Assembly: GCA_014240165.1 (NCBI GenBank)
Contig: JAAZXM010000004.1
Location: 1 to 64,000, forward strand
Reading direction: 5' to 3'
Length of the DNA stretch: 64,000 nt
From: Myxococcales bacterium
Lineage (GTDB): Bacteria; Myxococcota_A; UBA9160; UBA4427
Part shown: piece after piece, positions 1 to 7,598 of the stretch
How positions within the stretch are numbered: the first letter of the stretch is position 1
Layout of the letters: each line of letters starts with the position of its first letter
Translations under genes and position numbers: made by a program
Notes under the pieces: generated by a model
The model's database searches: none
What the model saw: the letters and a program-made list of their open reading frames with translations, nothing else
What the model was told of the DNA's origin: nothing

Positions 1-576
1 ACCCTTGAGACCCTGGTCTCCCTCTTTACCCTTGTCGCCGCGGTGTCCCTTATCACCGCGTTCACCTTGGATGCCCTGATCGCCCTTGAGCCCCTGGATT
101 CCCTGGTCGCCCTCATCACCCTTATCGCCGCGGTGTCCCTTATCGCCGCGTTCGCCCTGGGGTCCGGTTTCTCCGCGTTCCCCTTCTTTACCTTCGGCTC
201 CGCGGCGTCCCGTCAATCCCTGGGGACCGCGAAGTCCTTGCAGGCCTCGCTGGCCTATGGGCCCGGATAGTCCGCGCTCGCCCTGATCGCCCTTGATCAG
301 CTGGTGGTTGCCCACCAGGGTCTGGATATACGCATCCAATTCGTTTTTCAGTTCTGCGTTTCGAGCCTGCTCTAAGCGTCCGCGAATATCCGCCGCGTCA
401 ACAGGCGAGCTGATCGCGAAAAAAGTGCAGCCAAGGGTCACCGCAAGCGTCGGCAGGATCGCTCTGCGAACGCGGGTCAAAAATTTTGGAACGGATTGAG
501 TGCACCCTGCGGCCGATTGACGGCAGTTGGCGCTTAGGTTCGCACTCTCCGTGGACTGGAATGATTTCTTCGACAT
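1..576 (-). CDS. Secreted collagen-like (Gly-X-Y) repeat protein, C-terminus beyond window edge
   Basis: Not in the ORF track (open at edge). Hand translation of the minus strand from ATG at 576: MSKKSFQSTESANLSANCRQSAAGCTQSVPKFLTRVRRAILPTLAVTLGCTFFAISSPVDAADIRGRLEQARNAELKNELDAYIQTLVGNHQLIKGDQGERGLSGPIGQRGLQGLRGPQG... then uninterrupted G-X-Y triplets to base 1; signal-peptide-like hydrophobic segment. Confidence 0.9.
   Translation of the reverse strand, partial: MSKKSFQSTESANLSANCRQSAAGCTQSVPKFLTRVRRAILPTLAVTLGCTFFAISSPVDAADIRGRLEQARNAELKNELDAYIQTLVGNHQLIKGDQGERGLSGPIGQRGLQGLRGPQGLTGRRGAEGKEGERGETGPQGERGDKGHRGDKGDEGDQGIQGLKGDQGIQGERGDKGHRGDKGKEGDQGLKG
31..156 (-). repeat. Internal repeat of collagen-like gene, about 90-nt spacing (30 aa)
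   Basis: cttgtcgccgcggtgtcccttatcaccgcgttc at 31 recurs nearly identically as cttatcgccgcggtgtcccttatcgccgcgttc at 121. Confidence 0.8.
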
Positions 577-1411
577 CTCAGCGACCCTCTAGCGTTGAAC
601 ATCCGGCTTGACCCCTCATCCCAGGATCCAGACACTCGAAGCGGCTCCCGATCGATCAGCCAACTCATTCCCGCCCATCAATAATGACAACGACAACTAC
701 GGGTTTGGTCGGTTTTCGAGTTTCTGGCAGTTCCTTGCACACGCGTAATGACACTTCATTTCAATGAAGTGGGAACACCTTAACCATCAGGTGTGAAGAA
801 GTTTTGAACTCGTGAATCAATGGGTATTTCTCTCCACAGGATGTAAAAGCTCGTAGTCGCGGACTTCAGACGGTTCACTCCACAACTGCCATCCGCCTAC
901 CTCGCCCTTACCGAGTCTCTGCCTCGAAGAAATTTCTTCTTCTTTGCAAAACTTTTCCTTTTGTGGTGCCTTGAGCCGTTGGCCCATCAACCAACTCGCG
1001 ACCTTCAAAACTTTGTCTCTTGGCATTGGGATAGAGTCGAACTTTGCCGTCGACCCTTCTTCGAAATGCCGACGAAATTCCGCCCACCCCAATTTCAGTG
1101 ACGCTGATAAAGCACGTTGAGCCGCTGGCCGAGCGGGTCTGCGGAGACCTCGGCGCTGGAGCCGAATTTCTCAATGGCCCAGGCGGTCAAGCCGCCGAGG
1201 GGGAGACTTCAGGGGGCGCCGGCTTCGCGGTCAATTTCTGACTTCAGGCCAGCCCTGCACGGGGCAGGACCAATTTCCCCTGGGGGAAATTGGGACTCAT
1301 TGACCGATGGGCAATTCAAGACAGGGAAAAGTTCTTCCGATCTCAGTAAGATACGACGATTCTCGGTGTGGGCTCCAGAGCGAGCCCCCGTGATCGTATC
1401 GGAGAAGATTT

Positions 1412-2647
1412 TTGGCTCAGGCGCTTCCTGCGATCTCGACTGCCCCGGTCGTCCCGGCTTCGAAGTGGACCTTGCACTATGCCGCCGGAGTCTTCTGGCT
1501 CGTCTATTTCCTGACGAATAGTTCCGTTTGGATCAACGACCTGGCCCCTTTTCCCAGTTATTACCCGCTTATTGGCACCTATCTTCTCTATCTCGCCCTC
1601 ACAAGCCCGGTGCAGGTTTTCGAATTCATCACCAAGCCAATCACATGGCTCTGGGCCCTCACAGCGCTCGTGCCCTTGGCGCTCTTCTACTTCGGCTCTT
1701 CCCACAATTCTTATGCCTGGGGTTCGGCCACGATCCGAGTGACCTACTTCTCGGTTTTGGCGGGTACAGGTGTGCTTCTTTTGCACCCCGATGGGTTCAG
1801 AATTCTGAAGACCGCCGCGAAAATTTCTCTTGCCTTCGCGGTGGTGACCATTCTTCTCGACCTCGTTGTGTACAACCCCTACAACTCGGCGGAGGGAGGG
1901 GGACGAACGGCGGGCTTTTATGGCGATGCCAATTTGGCGGCCGCCGCGATCGGAACCTTGCTTCTTCTGAGTGTCGACTTCAGCCGGCAGAACCTGAAGA
2001 GCATGTTGATCGTCGGAATATCCCTGCTCGCAATTATCTCCACCCAGAGTCGCTCGGGAATCATTTTCGCTTTCCTACTTTCAGCGGCCTACATCTTCCT
2101 GCCGAGAGGTAGAGATACCTTCTCCGGCGGGACCCGAACGACACTCGCGGTGAGTGGGTTATTTCTGCTGATAATTACCGTGGTCATCGCCGGTCAAATC
2201 TTGGATATCGACAGCTCACAAGCGTGGCGGATTCGCTCACTGCTGACCCTGGACATCAGCGATATCTCTTCGCAGGGGCGCATTTACTCTGCAGAGGATG
2301 CATTGGATGGTTTTCTATCGGCCTTCTGGACCGGCCTGGGATTGGGCGCGTTACCCGCGTATGCATATAGTCCTCATAACGCCTATCTGGCGGTTGCGTT
2401 GGAGTATGGGGTCGGAGGCTTGGTTCTCTACTTCGTCGTGATCATTCACGCGCTATCGAAAGTTTTTCGTTTCGGGATCAGGCGCGCCCTGACCAATCTT
2501 CTTCTGACGTTCCAATTCGCCTATTACAGCCTTTTCTCACACACCGTACAGACCAACACGATCTTTGCCGTGTTCTTCGCAGCAGTCATCGTGAATGCGA
2601 CAATCAGTGAACCGGAAGAAAACAGCAGCGAAACCCGAGTCGTATGA
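1412..2647 (+). CDS. O-antigen ligase / Wzy-like polymerase family membrane protein
   Basis: 411 aa, many TM segments, central STQSRSG motif typical of O-antigen ligase family; first gene of glycan cluster; TTG start in the track is uncertain. Confidence 0.75.
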   Translation: MAQALPAISTAPVVPASKWTLHYAAGVFWLVYFLTNSSVWINDLAPFPSYYPLIGTYLLYLALTSPVQVFEFITKPITWLWALTALVPLALFYFGSSHNSYAWGSATIRVTYFSVLAGTGVLLLHPDGFRILKTAAKISLAFAVVTILLDLVVYNPYNSAEGGGRTAGFYGDANLAAAAIGTLLLLSVDFSRQNLKSMLIVGISLLAIISTQSRSGIIFAFLLSAAYIFLPRGRDTFSGGTRTTLAVSGLFLLIITVVIAGQILDIDSSQAWRIRSLLTLDISDISSQGRIYSAEDALDGFLSAFWTGLGLGALPAYAYSPHNAYLAVALEYGVGGLVLYFVVIIHALSKVFRFGIRRALTNLLLTFQFAYYSLFSHTVQTNTIFAVFFAAVIVNATISEPEENSSETRVV

Positions 2648-2710
2648 ACGTGACCTGTGACCAAAGTCGAAAAACGATTTTCATTGTCTGAAGGATCGGA
2701 ATCATCCAGC

Positions 2711-3841
2711 ATGCGAATCACGTTGGTTTCACCTTCATTCCTACCGGCCACCGGCGGAGCAGAGTTCGTAGTGCACAACTTGGCCCAGGCGTGGGGGCGG
2801 CAGGGTCATGAAGTCCGCGTCCTCAATTGGGTGGGGGGAGAAGCGACTCATGATGAAGCGACCTATACCGTTGCGCGCTTCAGGCTCCTTCGCGGGGCGC
2901 CGAGAGTGGGCTACCACCGCTTCCCATGGGGTCTCTATTCCCGCGGCGATATCGCTCGGCAGCTTCGGGATTTCAAGCCGGATTTCATTTCCGCGCATAT
3001 GGCTTATCCCACCGGTTACTATCTAGATGGTTTGATGCCAAGCTGTCCCCACGTCATCACTTGCCACGGCAGCGACCTCACTGGCTTCGCTTGGGGTTAT
3101 CGGCAGCAATACGATATCGACGAGGTTCTCCGAAGCGCCCTCAATGGGTGCACGGGTGCAATCGCAATCAGCTCAGTTGCGCGCAGGCTGATGGAAGAAC
3201 TCGGCGTCGAGCCAGAGCATATTCATGATATTCCCAACGGAGTAGACCTCGAGCGTTTTCGCAAGCAGGTTGAATTTGATCTTCGGCAGCATTTCGAACT
3301 CGATAGGACAAAGCGGATCATCTTGAGCGTGGGTCGCGAGCATGAGCAGAAGGCGTATGCCACGGGTTTGAGAGCTTTTGCCCGGGTTGCGCAACGGGAT
3401 TCGCGAGCGCATTACCTCCTGATAGGAGGAGGGAATAGCGTTCATTCCGGCCTTTGCGATGAACTGGGAATCCGCGACCGGGTCACGCTTTGTGAGGGAC
3501 TTTTCGGAGACCAATTGGTCGCAGCCTATCAACAGGCCGATATCTTCTTCTCGCCTTCGATCTGGGAGATGATGCCCCTGGTGGTGTTGGAAGCGATGGC
3601 CTCGGGTCGACCCGCCGTGGTGACCAATATCAGTGGCAGCCAGGATCTGGTTGTCCACGAGGAGAATGGCTTGGTGGTCGAGCCGAACGATATCGGGGGG
3701 CTCTCAGATGCATTGCTTCGGTTGCTGGCGGACGAGGCGTTGCAGCGCTCTTTTTCCGAGTCGATGCTCGAGCAGTCCGAGCGATACTCCTGGGAGAGTG
3801 TGAGCAAAAGCTACCTGGCCTTGTCCCAGGGAAATCCATGA
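2711..3841 (+). CDS. Glycosyltransferase family 4
   Basis: MRITLVSPSFLPATGGAEFVVHNLA..., PNGVDLERF, SPSIWEMMPLVVLEAMASGRPAVVTN: GT4 signatures. Start chosen at the internal ATG. Confidence 0.9.
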   Translation: MRITLVSPSFLPATGGAEFVVHNLAQAWGRQGHEVRVLNWVGGEATHDEATYTVARFRLLRGAPRVGYHRFPWGLYSRGDIARQLRDFKPDFISAHMAYPTGYYLDGLMPSCPHVITCHGSDLTGFAWGYRQQYDIDEVLRSALNGCTGAIAISSVARRLMEELGVEPEHIHDIPNGVDLERFRKQVEFDLRQHFELDRTKRIILSVGREHEQKAYATGLRAFARVAQRDSRAHYLLIGGGNSVHSGLCDELGIRDRVTLCEGLFGDQLVAAYQQADIFFSPSIWEMMPLVVLEAMASGRPAVVTNISGSQDLVVHEENGLVVEPNDIGGLSDALLRLLADEALQRSFSESMLEQSERYSWESVSKSYLALSQGNP

Positions 3842-5037
3842 TCTCGCCCCTTCGCATCCTTATGATCTCCCCGCAATTCAATCCATTGACCGGGGGCTAC
3901 GAACGAGCTGCCGAAAGGCTTTCCCGCAGCCTTCTGGCTCGAGGGCATCATGTCGAGGTCGTTGCCGAGCGGAGAGATTCCGTCTGGCCAAAGCGCGAAG
4001 AAATCGAGGGGCTCTCGGTCACCCGGATATGGTGCGTCAATCGGCGTCGCCTTCATGTCGCAACGGCTTTGAGCAGCTTAGTATTTTTTCTTTTTCTGAA
4101 CGGGCGCAAATTCGATGTCTTTCATGTTCATCAAATGGGATGGGCCGCCTCGGTGGTCGTCTTGTGTGGGTGGATATTGAGTCGGCCAGTAGCCCTTAAG
4201 TTGACGAGCACGGAAGACCTGGGAATCAATTCTCTGATCTCCGATACGCTCATGGCCCGCCTTCAGTGCAGGCTTCATAGAAACATCGACCTTTGTCTGG
4301 CGACCAGTGATAGGGCTGCGCGCGAAGCGAGTAGATTCGGAGTTTCTGCCGAGAACATCAAGCGAATCCCGAACTTGCTCGACACCGAACTCTTTCGTCC
4401 GCCGGATCCGGAGAGTCGGGTTGCAGTACGCCGCAAGCTCGGGGTTGGGGAAGAATTCCTGGCCATTGCGGTCAGCCGACTGGATCCTGTCAAACACTAC
4501 GAAATGATGATCGACGCCTGGGAGAAATTCGCCCTGGAAAAAGAGCAAGTGAAGTTGGTCATTGTGGGAGATGGTCCCGTCGAGTCCGAGCTACGCGAAA
4601 GGGCAGCGAAATCAGCCGCGTGTTCCTCGATAAATTTTGCGGGTGCCGTTCAGGATCCGGCACCGTGGTATCAGGCTTCGGATATTTTTCTGCTCTCATC
4701 TCGGCTGGAGGGCCTCTCCAATAGTCTTATGGAGGCGCTCAGCTCGGGCCTTCCCATCATTTCGACTCGAATTTCGGGGAGCGAAGACATCATAGGGGAG
4801 ACCGAAGCAGGCGCTTTGGTGGAAGTGGGCGACTCGGCCGCGATGGCGATGGAACTTGGGCGCTTTCATGAGGACGCAGACCTGAGGCTCGCCTGCGCAT
4901 CCCGCGCCCGGCGATACGCAGAGGATCATTACTCGGCGCCCATCGTGGTGGAGAAAATCGAAGCTGCGTACATGCGCTCGATCGAGAGAAAGAAGACTAC
5001 CTCACGAAACTTGAAACCTTCGGCCGATCAGAAATGA
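3838..5037 (+). CDS. Glycosyltransferase family 4
   Basis: MISPQFNPLTGGYERAAERLS..., IPNLLDTELF, SSRLEGLSNSLMEALSSGLPIISTRISGSEDII; 4-nt overlap with upstream gene. Confidence 0.9.
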   Translation: MISPLRILMISPQFNPLTGGYERAAERLSRSLLARGHHVEVVAERRDSVWPKREEIEGLSVTRIWCVNRRRLHVATALSSLVFFLFLNGRKFDVFHVHQMGWAASVVVLCGWILSRPVALKLTSTEDLGINSLISDTLMARLQCRLHRNIDLCLATSDRAAREASRFGVSAENIKRIPNLLDTELFRPPDPESRVAVRRKLGVGEEFLAIAVSRLDPVKHYEMMIDAWEKFALEKEQVKLVIVGDGPVESELRERAAKSAACSSINFAGAVQDPAPWYQASDIFLLSSRLEGLSNSLMEALSSGLPIISTRISGSEDIIGETEAGALVEVGDSAAMAMELGRFHEDADLRLACASRARRYAEDHYSAPIVVEKIEAAYMRSIERKKTTSRNLKPSADQK

Positions 5038-5807
5038 TTTACATCGTTCTCGGTATGCACAAGTCTGGCACGACTCTGGTTTCCCAGATGTTGCACCGCT
5101 CCGGCATCGATATGGGCGACGGTTTCGAAGATGGAGGGGGCTATGACGATGGCAACCAGTGGGAAAGGCGAGAGGCCTTTCTCATCAATCTCGAACTCTG
5201 CGGGTGCAGTGAGGCCGGGTACTACAGTCTCGACCACTACCGTGAGATTCGGGGAGAGCTTCGAGACGAGCAGATTTCTGAAATGAAGAAAATGATTCGA
5301 AACTGCGAGGAATCAGGTGGCGATTGGGGCTTCAAAGAGCCCCTTACATGTCTGACCTATCCGCTCTGGAAGCGGGTTCTTCCGCCGCATCGGGTCGTAG
5401 GGGTCTACCGAAATCCGATCGAAGTCATGAATCATTATCGCGTGACAAACCGCAGGCCTGCCGAAGCATGGCGAGTCCTGCGTGCCTGGTCGAATTACAA
5501 TCGGGGTATGATGGAGGCGGTGCGGGAAGGTGGTCGCGACTGCTTGATTCTTCGCTACGAAGATCTGATGCGGTCAAATACGGATTTCAGTCGGCTAGAG
5601 GAGTTCATTGGACGCAAGCTCGAGGATGTACGAAATCCGGGGCAATATCGCGCACGCGCCAAGAATCCCCTCTTCGGGCCTGTGGAGCGGCTCATGGGTC
5701 TATCGCCCATTGGCCGCCCTTCGAATCTTTTAGGCGAACTGGAAGCGATGCGCGTGGAGACCTTGAGTTCGCAGATGCTGGATCCGATGCAGGGTCAGGG
5801 CACTTAG
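5034..5807 (+). CDS. Sulfotransferase family protein
   Basis: N-terminal [28 protein letters not shown] (5'-PSB-like loop) and [15 protein letters not shown] (3'-PB-like); overlaps upstream GT. Confidence 0.8.
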   Translation: MIYIVLGMHKSGTTLVSQMLHRSGIDMGDGFEDGGGYDDGNQWERREAFLINLELCGCSEAGYYSLDHYREIRGELRDEQISEMKKMIRNCEESGGDWGFKEPLTCLTYPLWKRVLPPHRVVGVYRNPIEVMNHYRVTNRRPAEAWRVLRAWSNYNRGMMEAVREGGRDCLILRYEDLMRSNTDFSRLEEFIGRKLEDVRNPGQYRARAKNPLFGPVERLMGLSPIGRPSNLLGELEAMRVETLSSQMLDPMQGQGT

Positions 5808-5871
5808 AGTAAGCTCGCGCACCGCGAATAGGGCCCTTGGGCCCTCTGGCGAAAGGCAGTTGGAGAGAGCG

Positions 5872-6879
5872 ATGAAGATCCTGGTTACGGGTGCGGCAGG
5901 TTTCATCGGGTCCTCGCTCGCCTATCGACTGCTGGAAAGAGGCGATGAGGTCATCGGGGTCGATAACCTGAACGACTATTATGACGTGAGCCTCAAGAGG
6001 TCACGGCTTGCGCGGCTGGAGAATCATCCGAAATTTACAGATCTGCGCTTCGATATTGAAGATGGAGATGCGCTTTCTCGGGCTTTCTCGGAACACCAGC
6101 CCCAGCGTGTGGTGAACCTCGCCGCCCAGGCGGGAGTCCGATATTCGCTTGAAAACCCCCATGCCTATGTCTCTGCCAATCTCGTGGGATTCGTCAATAT
6201 ATTGGAAGCCTGTCGCCACGGCGGTGTAGAGCACCTCGTCTATGCGTCCAGCAGTTCGGTCTACGGTGCCAACACACGCACTCCTTTTTCTGTACACGAC
6301 AACGTCGACCACCCCATCAGTCTCTACGCGGCTTCGAAGAAGTCCAATGAACTCATGGCGCATACCTATAGTCACCTCTTTGAGCTGCCCACTACGGGGC
6401 TGAGATTTTTTACGGTCTATGGCCCCTGGGGTCGGCCAGATATGTCGCTCTTTCTTTTTACCAAGAAGATATTGGCCGGAGAGCCCATCGATGTTTTCAA
6501 CTATGGAAATCACCGAAGGGATTTCACCTACATCGACGATATCGTGGAGGGTGTCATTCGGACCCTCGACAACATCGCAACGGCAGACCCTGATTGGTCG
6601 AGTGATGAACCGGATTCGGCGTCAGGGAGCGCACCCTATCGCCTCTACAATATCGGGAGCAATAACCCGGTGGAACTTCTCCGCTATATAGAACTCATCG
6701 AGGAGCGCCTGGGAATGAAGGCTGAGAAAAATCTTCTTCCGCTCCAGCCAGGCGATGTGCCTGATACCTATGCGAACGTGGATTCACTGATGCGGGATGT
6801 CGGGTACAGGCCGACTACGCCGATCGAAGTGGGGATCACGCGCTTTGTCGACTGGTATCGCGACTACTACGGCGTCTAG
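5872..6879 (+). CDS. NAD-dependent epimerase, UDP-glucuronate 4-epimerase-like
   Basis: [46 protein letters not shown]..., YAASKKSNE catalytic motif; strong resemblance to UDP-GlcA 4-epimerases. Confidence 0.9.
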   Translation: MKILVTGAAGFIGSSLAYRLLERGDEVIGVDNLNDYYDVSLKRSRLARLENHPKFTDLRFDIEDGDALSRAFSEHQPQRVVNLAAQAGVRYSLENPHAYVSANLVGFVNILEACRHGGVEHLVYASSSSVYGANTRTPFSVHDNVDHPISLYAASKKSNELMAHTYSHLFELPTTGLRFFTVYGPWGRPDMSLFLFTKKILAGEPIDVFNYGNHRRDFTYIDDIVEGVIRTLDNIATADPDWSSDEPDSASGSAPYRLYNIGSNNPVELLRYIELIEERLGMKAEKNLLPLQPGDVPDTYANVDSLMRDVGYRPTTPIEVGITRFVDWYRDYYGV

Positions 6880-6907
6880 CGATCCGAACGAGCTTTGGAG
6901 AAAACTC

Positions 6908-7576
6908 ATGCAGGAAATTCAACTGATCGAGCCGGCTTTTACGCAACTCAACCCAGTTGAGTTCGCTTTCAACTTATTCCTCTGCATTGTCGCTTCGTTC
7001 ATGCTGCGAAGCGTTTATGTCAAGCGGTCGATTTCTCTGTCAGGGAAATTCCATATAGGAACGGTCATTCCCATTCTGGCCTGCGTAACTTTTCTCGTCA
7101 TCATGGTGGTGAAGTCATCCCTGGCACTCTCCCTGGGGCTCGTGGGCGCCTTGTCGGTCGTTCGCTTCCGCACGCCCATAAAGGAGCCCGAAGAACTTGT
7201 CTATCTCTTCCTGGCCATTGCACTTGGTCTGGGATACGGGGCAGGTCAGTCGGTGGTGACTTCGGTCGTCTTTCTGGTCATCTTGGTTCTTATCATGCTC
7301 TGGCTCTCAAGAACCTCCATCGCAAAGCAGGATGAATACAACCTGATGATCGATTGGACTGATCGCGAAGTGGAAGTCAAAGATCTCTTGAGCGCGATAT
7401 CCGATCATACTGAGCAGGTCGAGATGCAAAAATACAACGTGGGCGAAGCTGGCAGTTCGCTCTTTCTGAAGGTGATGCTTGACGACGTTGAGAAGTTGGA
7501 GGCCATTCTGCGCCAGGTGAGAACGATTGCGCCCGCAAGCAACTGTTCGTTCTACGAGGCTCGGCCGCTGCAGTGA
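6908..7576 (+). CDS. DUF4956 domain membrane protein
   Basis: MQEIQLIEPAFTQLNPVEFAFNLFLCIVAS...SLALSLGLVGALSVVRFRTPIKEPEELVYLFLAIALGLGYGAGQ: DUF4956 pattern; TM helices then soluble tail. Start moved inward from 6797. Confidence 0.8.
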   Translation: MQEIQLIEPAFTQLNPVEFAFNLFLCIVASFMLRSVYVKRSISLSGKFHIGTVIPILACVTFLVIMVVKSSLALSLGLVGALSVVRFRTPIKEPEELVYLFLAIALGLGYGAGQSVVTSVVFLVILVLIMLWLSRTSIAKQDEYNLMIDWTDREVEVKDLLSAISDHTEQVEMQKYNVGEAGSSLFLKVMLDDVEKLEAILRQVRTIAPASNCSFYEARPLQ

Positions 7577-7598
7577 AGGAAGGTGGCGATCTAGAGGC

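Noticed and set aside
1130-1190. tRNA-like GC-rich stem segments (gagcgggtctgcggagacctcggcgc)
   Set aside because: No full cloverleaf, T-loop or acceptor pairing could be drawn.
817-1241. Short overlapping ORFs on both strands in the left intergenic gap
   Set aside because: No recognisable family and no consistent frame; a minus-frame stretch (GGLTAWAIEKFGSSAEVSADPLGQRLNVLYQRH) could be a decayed gene remnant but cannot be supported here.
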